Shown piece by piece: positions 16,601 through 24,221 of a DNA stretch of 38,057 nt. This stretch comes from an uncultured Verrucomicrobia subdivision 3 bacterium (GTDB lineage Bacteria; Verrucomicrobiota; Verrucomicrobiia; Limisphaerales; UBA8199): NCBI GenBank assembly GCA_903913865.1, contig CAIWMU010000183.1, positions 1 through 38,057 on the forward strand. Direction: 5' to 3'. The number at the start of each line of letters is the position of its first letter. The first letter of the stretch is position 1. The position numbers and the translations under genes are program-made. Under the pieces are notes generated by a model. It had not been told where the DNA came from and searched no databases. It worked only from the letters and a program-made list of their open reading frames with translations.

Positions 16601-17637
16601 CTGCGCACGGTGCCAGCTTGTCGGATGAGCCGGGGCACGTCGGGGCTGGGATCTCGATCGGCACCAATGGTGTTTGTGTCTTTGAACATGGTGCCAGCTA
16701 CTTTGCACCCATACTCGCCAGCGAAACCCCATTGAGCGGGTGGCAGTTCATTGCGGTGGTCTATGACGCAGGAAGGCCCGCACTCCACATCAATGGCAAA
16801 CTTGTGCATCAGGGATTGCAGAGTAAAAAGAAGGTTCACTCTGGCGCGGCAATGGGCTCCGCGACCTCCGGCTTTGCAGGGCAAACGGGTGGATTTCAGA
16901 CTTACGCGGGGGCATTGAAAGAGGTGGATTTGTTGACCCTGTTCCAATCCGGTCCCCCGGCCCGGTCCCCAACAACCCTGCCGATTGTTTTGGGTCGAAA
17001 AAATGCCGGGGGGTTGGAGGCTGAGGTTTCTGCCAATGGAAGATTCGAAGTGGTTTGGGGCAATGGCAGGGTCAGTCAGCTGGCAATTTCCAATGTTGCT
17101 GCTCCGTTGGAGCTTTCCGGGGCGTGGGAAGTTGAGTTTCCGCAGGGTCGTGGCGTTCCGCCGAAGGTGACTCTGGATCGGCTGATTCCACTTGAGACGC
17201 ATCCCAACCCTTCGATCCAATATTTCAGCGGAACGGCTCGTTATGCGCGGAAAGTGGAGCTGCCCATGTCGATGCTGGAGAGCGGACGGCGCATCAACCT
17301 CGATCTTGGAGAGGTAAACTCGATCGCAGAGGTGTGGTTGAACGGCAAGCCTCTCGGAACCTTCTGGGGTCCTCCTTACATTCTGGACATTACATCAGCA
17401 GCCCATGCAGGTTTGAACGAACTTGTAGTCACCGTGACCGGGACATGGCGTAACAGGCTGATTGGGGAGGCAAAATTCCACGGTTCCCCACCCGCAGGAG
17501 CCGAATCGGGGCAGAAGTTCACTCCATATCTAAGCACGAACATCAAGCTGAATGGGGCGGAAGCCTTGCTGCCCTCCGGTCTGGTGGGTCCTGTTCGTTT
17601 GATTGGTAGTGTGGTCAGCGATCTGGCGCCCCGTTAG
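13693..17637 (+). CDS. Secreted GH106-type glycosidase (alpha-L-rhamnosidase family) with LamG insert
   Basis: 1314-residue exported enzyme. Residues 1-22 are a signal peptide (MKHLFYCLLVVVALCGPRASA). The mature N-terminus has the GH106 pattern: hydrophobic-PPDSTRPWCYWYW, then DLESMKRVGIGEAFIGNIF. The barrel continues through VVADSYEMGAQNW (Glu442) and KPVVHAEAFTSS (Glu573). These are conserved-looking acidic segments; I cannot assign catalytic roles from this sequence alone. A LamG-like domain (about 934-1086, FTMAGWVNP and LHINGKLVHQG) interrupts the C-terminal beta-sandwich region. The GH106 scaffold resumes with LELSGAWEVEF, FSGTARYARKVELP and IAEVWLNGKPLGTFWGPPYILDIT. Family members release L-rhamnose from complex polysaccharides. 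No Shine-Dalgarno is seen 5 bases after the URO-D stop, so translation is probably coupled. The gene overlaps or abuts the tilS start region. Confidence 0.88.
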   Translation: MKHLFYCLLVVVALCGPRASAGFNLEEGFQHPPDSTRPWCYWYWISDQISREGITRDLESMKRVGIGEAFIGNIFLDDTKPGMVKVLTPEWWGMVEHAIREGGRLGVDIGMFNCPGWSQSGGPWIQSTNSMRRISCVEKRVAGPGRVDLELKAPSENFQPLGLIAFPAPLEDGSGLTTKNSTLTCSPGLDHPERILDGDPSTVVSLPTGHDQYAFEFATPKPVTIRSIVIEPAKTDFSMKCELWVEEGGKFRSLRSFIVDRSNNSIGVGFMPYGAVAISLEPATGSRFRLVCNSLQGRPGIADVRLSGAARMERYVEKQLGKMHPTPLPNWDTYLWNTSPEPGAPGLAVPPRAVIDLAGKLSADGKLSWEVPAGEWVVLWTGLVPTGTRNAPASPEGQGLEVDKMNRTALRDHFKAFIGQLLERMKPEDRKALKHVVADSYEMGAQNWTDGFAGRFEKRYGYDPRPWLPVMTGRLVGSSDESERFLWDLRRLVADLVATEYVGGLREACAKNGLKLWLENYGHWGFPAEFLQYGGQADEVSGEFWATGDLGSIELRCASSAAHTYGKPVVHAEAFTSSVQFESTPWSLKKRGDWGLTEGINHWVLHVYIHQPWEDRVPGVNAWFSTEFNRHNTWFEQGRAWIDYYRRCCFLLQQGRPVADVAYFIGEDAPKMTGVRNPALPAGYNFDYINAEVIESRLKVRDGRFTLPDGVSYSLLVLPDLKTMRPGLAKKLRDLVHDGGTIVGSAPERSPSREGFPQCDKEVRKIAGEIWGGSPESTGTSPSKAFGRGRVFLPGDLEPVLKSMGVGPDVSGVNSKKVLWTHRASADTDIYFLSNQSEQDLSISPVFRVRGRSVELWNAVRGGISPAPFFEGTPEGTRVGLQLASRESVFVVFRGTARPDLAVRELRLDGKLVRSLDGATVSEGRPLAGEDQVNTFTMAGWVNPRAKIGMPGEADDGVFLHVPRNEAVVAAHGASLSDEPGHVGAGISIGTNGVCVFEHGASYFAPILASETPLSGWQFIAVVYDAGRPALHINGKLVHQGLQSKKKVHSGAAMGSATSGFAGQTGGFQTYAGALKEVDLLTLFQSGPPARSPTTLPIVLGRKNAGGLEAEVSANGRFEVVWGNGRVSQLAISNVAAPLELSGAWEVEFPQGRGVPPKVTLDRLIPLETHPNPSIQYFSGTARYARKVELPMSMLESGRRINLDLGEVNSIAEVWLNGKPLGTFWGPPYILDITSAAHAGLNELVVTVTGTWRNRLIGEAKFHGSPPAGAESGQKFTPYLSTNIKLNGAEALLPSGLVGPVRLIGSVVSDLAPR

Positions 17638-17650
17638 CGTCAACATCATC

Positions 17651-19096
17651 GTGAGCACCCTGGTTTCAAGGATGGCTGCCTCCGTGCACAGGCACGGATT
17701 GTTCCTCCGTGGGGAGAAGATCCTCGTGGCGGTTTCCGGTGGTGTTGACTCCATGGTGCTGCTCGACCTGCTCAGTGTTGCGGCGCAGCAAAATGGGTGG
17801 GTTCTGGGGGTGGCGCACCTAAACCATGGATTGCGGGGGCGAAGCAGTGATGCAGATGAGTCGCTGGTGGTTCGAACATCCAAAGCCCTGGGGTGGGACG
17901 TGATTGTGGAGAAGGTTCCGACGGGTGAATTGGCGGGGGTCCCAAAGTCATCAGTGGAGATGGCCGCCCGGGACCGGAGGTTCGCATTTCTGGCATCTGC
18001 GGCACGGGGCTTTGGAGCGAACCGGATTGCACTGGCCCATCACGCCGATGATCAGGTTGAGTTGTTCTTTTTGAGGCTCTTCAGGGGGGGCGGTTCCCAG
18101 GCGCTTGCTGGCATGAAATGGGCCAAACCATTGCCGGGTCAGAAGGATATCACCCTGGTGCGACCGCTGCTGGACATCAGGAAAAGTGAGTTGGAAGCCC
18201 ACGCCGCGGAGCACGGGGTGAAGTTTCGCGCCGACAAAACCAACAAGTCATTGGAAATACCAAGGAACCGGATTCGCCACCAATTGCTTCCGATGCTGGA
18301 GCGAAGCTATCAGCCCGGGATTTTCGCGGTAGTCACGCGGGTCATGTCGATTCTGGATGCCGAATCGGATGCCATTCAGGATTTGGCAGGAAAATGGATT
18401 GCTGGAAATACGAACGTAGAACAAGTTCATCGAGGGATTGAGTTGAATTCGACCCTGAAGTTTGATCTGCTTCCTCTGGCACTGAAGCGCAGGATCGTTC
18501 ATGACCAACTTCACTGTTTGGGGATCGTTCCGGATTTTGACCTGATTGAGGCTCTATCATCAACATCTGGGGCCATTTTTTGCGCGAAACCTGTTAAAAA
18601 GGCATCCTCAGGGACTAAACCTGTAAGGGTGGAGCGGGATTGCTTAGGATTGGTGAGGATTCTCCAATCTGAATCTGAGCCAGGGGCGTGCACCCCCGTG
18701 AGGATTTGTGTCTCGGCAGGGGGCGGGGTCGAGAGATACAGCGGGGTCGAGATTGAATGGAAGCTGCTATTCCACAACAACAAACGCAAACCTAGGCCTT
18801 TTCCGGATGCCTCCTGCGGCGTGGAATACTTTGATGCGGATGGGTTGGGAGAGTTTCTGACGCTTAGGCAGTGGATCGCCGGTGATCGTTACCGTCCCAT
18901 CGGCATGGTCGGAACCCGGAAACTGCAGGATTGTTTCACAGAATTGAGGGTGCCTGAATGTGAGAGAAGACAGCTGGTGGTTGCCACAAGCTCATCGGGA
19001 GACATTTTTTGGGTGGAGCGGTTGCGGATCGGGGACGGATATAAGGTGAAACCCGGGACCAAGCGTCTGCTCAAGTGGAGTTGGAGGCGGTTGTAA
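17651..19096 (+). CDS. tilS: tRNA(Ile)-lysidine synthase TilS
   Basis: Modifies C34 of the tRNA-Ile CAU anticodon to lysidine, switching it from Met to Ile identity. The PP-loop SGGVDS lies at about 29-34, followed by HLNHGLRG, LAHHADDQVELFFLRLFRGGG and FRADKTNKSLEIPRNRIRHQLLPML, all standard TilS landmarks. The C-terminal part (LRQWIAGDRYRPIGMVGTRKLQDCFTELRVP) is the TilS C-terminal domain. The start is ambiguous: a TTG at 17603 overlaps the GH106 gene, GTG 17651 gives the usual N-terminal helix before the PP-loop, and ATG 17672 would shorten it. I prefer 17651 (481 residues). It precedes ftsH, a common bacterial neighbourhood. Confidence 0.93.
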   Translation: MSTLVSRMAASVHRHGLFLRGEKILVAVSGGVDSMVLLDLLSVAAQQNGWVLGVAHLNHGLRGRSSDADESLVVRTSKALGWDVIVEKVPTGELAGVPKSSVEMAARDRRFAFLASAARGFGANRIALAHHADDQVELFFLRLFRGGGSQALAGMKWAKPLPGQKDITLVRPLLDIRKSELEAHAAEHGVKFRADKTNKSLEIPRNRIRHQLLPMLERSYQPGIFAVVTRVMSILDAESDAIQDLAGKWIAGNTNVEQVHRGIELNSTLKFDLLPLALKRRIVHDQLHCLGIVPDFDLIEALSSTSGAIFCAKPVKKASSGTKPVRVERDCLGLVRILQSESEPGACTPVRICVSAGGGVERYSGVEIEWKLLFHNNKRKPRPFPDASCGVEYFDADGLGEFLTLRQWIAGDRYRPIGMVGTRKLQDCFTELRVPECERRQLVVATSSSGDIFWVERLRIGDGYKVKPGTKRLLKWSWRRL

Positions 19097-19153
19097 CTCC
19101 CGCGTTGCGGCGGGGACAGAGGCATGATAACCTAAGTTTCAACGGATTCTAAG

Positions 19154-21181
19154 ATGTCAGACGACAACAGATCAAACGAAGAGAATAACTCTCGAAAGCC
19201 AGGCGAGTTCAAAGTGCCCCCGCGCACATGGCTCGTGTGGATAGTCATCATTGGCGGCATCATTGTTTTGATGCTCCTTCGCGACAAGATGGACTCGCAG
19301 GGCGAGATCCTCTCCCAGTTTAGATTCCAGCAAATTGTGGAGTCTAATCAGGTGGCGTCCGCCATAATAAGCTACAACGCTCAAAATCCATTCCTAACTG
19401 AGATCTCGGGCAAATATTTCAAGGACGGTCAGACTGATAACACCAATTCCGACAACTTGGTTCAGTTCAGGGCGAAGACACGCTTGACCACAAAACTTGA
19501 GGAAAAGCTGTTGACCCTGAAGCAGTTTGAGGTCAGGGAGCCCAACACGATGCTCCTGAATGTCCTTTGGAACCTGCTTCCTTTCCTCCTGTTAGCCACG
19601 GTGGTCTGGTTCTTTTTTGTGCGTCAAATCAAGATGGCTGGCAAGGGAGCTATGAGTTTTGGCAAGAGCAAAGCAAGGTTGCTTGCCAAGGAGCGTAACA
19701 AGACCACATTCAAGGATGTGGCAGGGATAGATGAGGCGATTGACGAGGTTACCGAGTTGGTTGACTTCCTCAAGGATCCAAAGAAGTTTCAGCGTTTGGG
19801 CGGTCGGATTCCAAAGGGCATCCTGATGGTAGGTCCTCCCGGAACTGGCAAGACACTGCTGGCAAAGGCGATCGCCGGTGAAGCTGATGCGGCCTTCTTC
19901 AGCATCAGTGGTTCGGATTTTGTTGAGATGTTCGTCGGGGTGGGAGCAAGTCGTGTCAGGGACATGTTTGAACAGGCACGGAAGAGCACCCCCTGCCTGA
20001 TTTTCATCGATGAAATTGACGCCGTAGGGCGGAGCAGGGGACACGGTCTGGGTGGTGGCAATGACGAGCGTGAGCAAACGCTTAACGCGCTCCTGGTGGA
20101 AATGGACGGTTTCGACACTCAGGAAGGCATCATTATCATTGCAGCGACCAACAGGCCTGATGTGCTTGATCCCGCACTTCTGAGGCCCGGTCGGTTTGAC
20201 CGCCAGCTCACGGTCAATTTGCCGGATGTTCGCGGCCGTGAGGCGATTCTCAAGGTTCATGCCAAGAACGTAAAGCTCAGTCCATCGGTTGATCTTTCTG
20301 TGATCGCGCGTGGCACACCCGGATATTCCGGCGCGGAACTTGCAAACCTGTTGAACGAGGCTGCACTCCTGGCTGCCAGCACCAATAAAAAGGCAGTGGG
20401 AATGGAGGAATTGGAAGAGGCACGCGACAAGGTCCGTTGGGGCCGTGAGCGTCGCAGTCTTGCCATGACCGATGAGGATAAGAAATTCACCGCCTGGCAT
20501 GAGGCCGGGCATGCGCTTGTGAACGTGCTACTGCAGCACACCCATCCTCTCCACAAGGTGACGATCATTCCACGTGGCCAGTCTCTAGGGTCAACCATGT
20601 CCCTTCCTAAGACAGATGTTCTTAACCGCCGGCGTATGGAGATGTTGGATATCATCGCCGTCATGATGGCAGGTCGGATCGCTGAGGAGGTGGTATCCGG
20701 CGACATTTCGACCGGAGCATCCGGGGATATTCAGCAGGCGTCAAATCTGGCGCGCGCCATGGTAACCCAGTTTGGGATGAGCGACCGTATTGGCATGGTT
20801 CAGTATGGGGATGACGGCGAGTTTGTGTTTCTGGGAAGAGAAATGACTCGCACGAAAGCCTATAGCGAGCACACTGCCCACGAGATTGACATTGAGGTCA
20901 AGCGGATCATTGATGAGGCATACCTGATTGCGAAAGACCTGCTGACGATGCACCGCGACAAACTTGAACTGATAGCCACATCCCTTCTCGAGCATGAGAC
21001 TCTGGATGGTCATCAGGTTGAGGAAATTGTGCGGACGGGGAAATTCACACCTCCCCCCCCCACATCACCCGTCGATCCTCCGCAGGGTGCTCCGGCGGGG
21101 ACCACACTGCCGGAGATTCCCAACAAGCAAGTTCCTCCAACCCTGCCCGGGTTGGGTGCTCCAGCCGGGGTTACGGCATGA
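19154..21181 (+). CDS. ftsH: ATP-dependent zinc metalloprotease FtsH
   Basis: Inner-membrane AAA+ protease that degrades misfolded membrane proteins and regulatory substrates. The 675-residue protein has a membrane segment at about 24-42, a periplasmic domain, a second segment at about 135-156 ([16 protein letters not shown]), then the AAA domain: Walker A GPPGTGKT 227-234, Walker B FIDEID, and second region of homology [13 protein letters not shown]. The protease zinc site is HEAGH, starting at His449. The tail after residue 630 is proline-rich ([16 protein letters not shown]) and unlike conserved FtsH. Its codons include a run of nine C at 21053-21061. The gene lies 57 bases after tilS. Confidence 0.98.
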   Translation: MSDDNRSNEENNSRKPGEFKVPPRTWLVWIVIIGGIIVLMLLRDKMDSQGEILSQFRFQQIVESNQVASAIISYNAQNPFLTEISGKYFKDGQTDNTNSDNLVQFRAKTRLTTKLEEKLLTLKQFEVREPNTMLLNVLWNLLPFLLLATVVWFFFVRQIKMAGKGAMSFGKSKARLLAKERNKTTFKDVAGIDEAIDEVTELVDFLKDPKKFQRLGGRIPKGILMVGPPGTGKTLLAKAIAGEADAAFFSISGSDFVEMFVGVGASRVRDMFEQARKSTPCLIFIDEIDAVGRSRGHGLGGGNDEREQTLNALLVEMDGFDTQEGIIIIAATNRPDVLDPALLRPGRFDRQLTVNLPDVRGREAILKVHAKNVKLSPSVDLSVIARGTPGYSGAELANLLNEAALLAASTNKKAVGMEELEEARDKVRWGRERRSLAMTDEDKKFTAWHEAGHALVNVLLQHTHPLHKVTIIPRGQSLGSTMSLPKTDVLNRRRMEMLDIIAVMMAGRIAEEVVSGDISTGASGDIQQASNLARAMVTQFGMSDRIGMVQYGDDGEFVFLGREMTRTKAYSEHTAHEIDIEVKRIIDEAYLIAKDLLTMHRDKLELIATSLLEHETLDGHQVEEIVRTGKFTPPPPTSPVDPPQGAPAGTTLPEIPNKQVPPTLPGLGAPAGVTA

Positions 21182-21252
21182 TGCGAGTCGGGTGACGCTG
21201 CAGGCATAAAATCGATTCAACTTACAAGCAACCGATCCATAGCATTTCTGGA

Positions 21253-21945
21253 ATGCGTATCGCACCTTCCCTGCTCGCAGCAGACTTTGCCAAACTTGGC
21301 AGCGAGGTTGGCCGCGTTGATGCCTCAACAGCCGAGTGGCTGCATCTGGACATCATGGACGGGAACTTCGTTCCGAACATTTCCTTTGGTCCGGCCGTGG
21401 TCAAGGCACTGCGGCCTTTCACCCGGACTTTTTTTGATGTCCATCTCATGTGTTCGAAGCCAGATGTGCTTCTGGAGCCATTCGTAAAGGCTGGTGCGGA
21501 TCAAATCTCTGTGCACGTCGAACTGGGGTCATCCGTTAATTCACTCCTCTGGAGGATCAAATCATTGGGAGTCAAAGCGGGAATTGTGATCAATCCTCCC
21601 ACTCCCATTGAGCAGGTTTTGCCTTATCTGGATAAGGTGGACCATATCCTCGTCATGACGGTCAACCCCGGCTTTGGTGGTCAGAGCTTCATTCATGAGG
21701 CACTACCCAAGGTGCAGAGGGTATTCACGTGGCGCATGGAGCGCGGATTGTCCTATACGATCGGCGTTGATGGCGGGGTGGACTTCAAGACTGCCGGGGA
21801 ATGCTCCAAAGCCGGAGCAGACACATTCATTAGTGGAACGTCCCTATTCGGGAAGCGCAAACTGGGGGACGGGGTTCGCAAAATGAGAGAACTTGTGAAA
21901 GCCAGTCAGCGTCGGCCGACCAAGGCAGCCACTCACCGAATTTGA
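21253..21945 (+). CDS. rpe: Ribulose-phosphate 3-epimerase
   Basis: Interconverts ribulose 5-phosphate and xylulose 5-phosphate in the pentose phosphate pathway. The 230-residue TIM barrel is of standard length. Metal ligands are seen as His31-x-Asp33 (WLHLDIMDGNFVPN) and His64 (FFDVHLM), with the phosphate-binding and catalytic segments MTVNPGFGGQSF and GVDGGV...ISGTSLF. The ATG at 21253 begins MRIAPSLLAADFAKL, the usual family start. It is 71 bases after ftsH and 34 bases before the phosphohexomutase gene, so it is likely cotranscribed with the latter. Confidence 0.96.
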   Translation: MRIAPSLLAADFAKLGSEVGRVDASTAEWLHLDIMDGNFVPNISFGPAVVKALRPFTRTFFDVHLMCSKPDVLLEPFVKAGADQISVHVELGSSVNSLLWRIKSLGVKAGIVINPPTPIEQVLPYLDKVDHILVMTVNPGFGGQSFIHEALPKVQRVFTWRMERGLSYTIGVDGGVDFKTAGECSKAGADTFISGTSLFGKRKLGDGVRKMRELVKASQRRPTKAATHRI

Positions 21946-21979
21946 AACTCATTCAGTCGTAGAACCAAGGATCAAAATC

Positions 21980-23398
21980 ATGGGAAACATCAAATTTGGA
22001 ACAGACGGATGGAGGGCGGTGATCGCCGAGGATTTCAATTTTGCGAATCTTGACAGGGTGTCTCAGGCGACGGCCGATTTCTGGCGGGCAAACCCGGTTC
22101 AGGGGACGGGGCCCTCCGTCGTGATCGGCTACGACCGTAGATTTCTTTCGGATCAGTTCGCAGCCAGGTGTGCGGAGGTTCTTGCTGGCAATGACTTTCA
22201 AGTTCTGCTGACGCCGGAACCGACACCGACACCCTCAGTTTCCTTCGCCGTGAAGGGGCGCCAGGCGGTCGGGGGGATCATGATCACAGCGAGTCACAAC
22301 CCTGCGATTTTCAATGGGTTCAAACTCAAATCCCATCATGGTTCGTCAGCAGAGTCATCCACCTGCCAGGCAATCGAGGGCTTTCTCGATCGAAACCCAG
22401 TCAAGTTCGTTCCGCTCGGTGAAGCTTCCAGGGTGGGGTTGGTCGAGATCAAGGACATCCGCAAGGCACATTACAATGCGTTGAAGAAGCTGGTTGATTT
22501 CAAGCTGATAGCCAAATCCGGCCTCAAGTTCGCCCATGAAGCTCTGTTTGGGGTTGGTGCAGGGTGCTTTGATCAAATCCTCGCAGGGACCACCTGCAAG
22601 GTAACGACCATCAATGGTGCCCATGATCCTTTCTTCGGCGGAATCAATCCTGAGCCCATCGCCAAAAACTACGTCCGTTCAGCAGCCTACCTGAAGAAAC
22701 ATCCTCATGACATCTGTCTGGTCACTGATGGGGATGCTGACCGCGTGGGGGGCATGGATGGGCGGGGGAACGCACTCTCCACCCACCAGTTGATCTGCCT
22801 GCTGTTGCAGCACATGATCAAGAACCGTGGGGAGCAGGGCAGGGTGGTGAAGGCGTTAACCACGACATCCATGGTCGACAAAATGTGTGCGGCCTCCGGT
22901 TTGGAGTTGGTTGAGACCGGGGTGGGATTCAAATACATCGCCGCCGAAATGATCAAAGGTGGCGTGGTGCTCGGGGCCGAGGAAAGTGGCGGCATCGGTT
23001 TTCCCGGGCATATTCCTGAGCGGGACGGGATTGCGGCAGGGTTGATGCTTCTCGAGATGCTCGCGATGGAGAAGGTTTCAGTGAACAAACTCATATCCCG
23101 TCTGGTGAAGGAGTTCGGTCCACATTGCTACGGGCGTATCGATACCCATTTCCCACTTGAAAAGCGCCCCCTGCTCATGGAGCACTTGAAGACCTGTCCT
23201 CCTGAAAGGTTGTTGAAGTCTCCCGTGGCGGAGGTTAAATCCTACGATGGAGTGAAGTTCATTGCCCGGGATTCATCCTGGCTGATGTTGCGTGGATCCG
23301 GCACAGAACCGATTCTTAGAATTTACGCTGAAGCAGCCACGGAGGATGCCGTTGTGAAGTTGCTGCAAGTGGGCAAAAAGCTCACAACAGCAGTCTGA
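21980..23398 (+). CDS. Phosphoglucomutase/phosphomannomutase family protein
   Basis: Alpha-D-phosphohexomutase, which moves phosphate between C1 and C6 of a hexose phosphate through a phosphoserine enzyme. The active-site serine is Ser105 in ITASHNPAIFNGFK. The metal loop is DGDADR at 250-255. The sugar-binding loop is GAEESGGIGFPGHIPERDG, and the C-terminal phosphate loop RGSGTEPILRIYAEA is present. The 472-residue length fits PGM/PMM enzymes. The opening KFGTDGWRAVIAEDF matches a subgroup often annotated as glucose-1,6-bisphosphate-dependent phosphoglucomutase, but glucose versus mannose specificity cannot be settled by eye. AAGGA upstream of the ATG at 21980 supports this start. It is the last gene of the plus-strand block. 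Confidence 0.92.
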   Translation: MGNIKFGTDGWRAVIAEDFNFANLDRVSQATADFWRANPVQGTGPSVVIGYDRRFLSDQFAARCAEVLAGNDFQVLLTPEPTPTPSVSFAVKGRQAVGGIMITASHNPAIFNGFKLKSHHGSSAESSTCQAIEGFLDRNPVKFVPLGEASRVGLVEIKDIRKAHYNALKKLVDFKLIAKSGLKFAHEALFGVGAGCFDQILAGTTCKVTTINGAHDPFFGGINPEPIAKNYVRSAAYLKKHPHDICLVTDGDADRVGGMDGRGNALSTHQLICLLLQHMIKNRGEQGRVVKALTTTSMVDKMCAASGLELVETGVGFKYIAAEMIKGGVVLGAEESGGIGFPGHIPERDGIAAGLMLLEMLAMEKVSVNKLISRLVKEFGPHCYGRIDTHFPLEKRPLLMEHLKTCPPERLLKSPVAEVKSYDGVKFIARDSSWLMLRGSGTEPILRIYAEAATEDAVVKLLQVGKKLTTAV

Positions 23399-23501
23399 TC
23401 GAATCGAACGGAGGGGCAGGACTGTGGGCATCACGGCGGGGGGGATTGAAACCCCTCATGCGTTCTCGGGAGTGACGGGATGTTCGCCACGCCATTCGCC
23501 C

Positions 23502-24206
23502 TCAAGGCGAGAGACGGTCTATCTTCCATAAACCACTCTCTGTCCGGATATAGCAAAACCGGTCATGGAGTCGGTTGGGGCGCCCCTGCCAGAATTCGAT
23601 CCGCAAAGGACGCAGCACAAAACCTCCCCAGTGTTGAGGCATCGGTATTTCCCGTGGATATTTGCTCTCAAACTCCTTCCAGCGATGTTCCAAGGCAACC
23701 CTGTCCTGAACGACGGAACTCTGGATTGAGGCCCATGCGCCGATCTGGCTCCCTCGCGGACGGCTGTGGAAGTAGGCTGCGGATTCAGTCGCGGGTAGCT
23801 TTTCCGTCTCTCCGGCGATGCACACCTGCCGCTCCTGGTCGGCCCAGTAAAAGACCAGACTCGCATTCCGGTTGCCTGAAAGTTCCCGTCCTTTTCGACT
23901 TTCGTAGTTGGTAAAGAAAATGAATCCGCGAGGGTCGATCCCTTTGAGCAGAACGATGCGGGAGGAGGGTCGGCCCTGCTCATCCACAGTCGAAAGGGTC
24001 ATTGCATTGGCATCAAAAGGTTCCGCACCGGTGAGGAGCAGGAACCTTTTGTAGATTCGGATGAGCGTGCGACGAAGCCGTCCACTGAAGCGGAGCCCTG
24101 TTTGCTGGTCGAACCACTTGCGGAATTGTGCGAGTGGGTCCGGGTCCAGATCCGCCCGGCGGAGCCCGGCCAGATTGTATTCTCGTCTTAGATCAGCGAT
24201 TGCCAT
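23502..24206 (-). CDS. pdxH: Pyridoxamine 5'-phosphate oxidase
   Basis: FMN-dependent oxidase making pyridoxal 5'-phosphate from pyridoxine or pyridoxamine 5'-phosphate, the last step of vitamin B6 synthesis and salvage. The 234-residue protein starts MAIADLRREYNLAGLRRADLDPDPLAQF, as expected. Motifs include NAMTLSTVDEQGRPSSRIVLLKGID, FFTNYESRKGREL, SRPRGSQIGAWASIQSSVV, and the C-terminal segment WKIDRLSP at the FMN site. It ends a minus-strand cluster and starts 15 bases after the GH20 stop. The upstream bases are C-rich on the coding strand with no clear Shine-Dalgarno. Confidence 0.96.
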   Translation of the reverse strand: MAIADLRREYNLAGLRRADLDPDPLAQFRKWFDQQTGLRFSGRLRRTLIRIYKRFLLLTGAEPFDANAMTLSTVDEQGRPSSRIVLLKGIDPRGFIFFTNYESRKGRELSGNRNASLVFYWADQERQVCIAGETEKLPATESAAYFHSRPRGSQIGAWASIQSSVVQDRVALEHRWKEFESKYPREIPMPQHWGGFVLRPLRIEFWQGRPNRLHDRFCYIRTESGLWKIDRLSP

Positions 24207-24221
24207 GGAAAGGGGGGGAGT

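Noticed and set aside
16222-17220. 332-codon minus-strand open frame opposite GH106
   Set aside because: It lies within the well-supported GH106 reading frame, and its product is Arg/His/Pro-rich and featureless.
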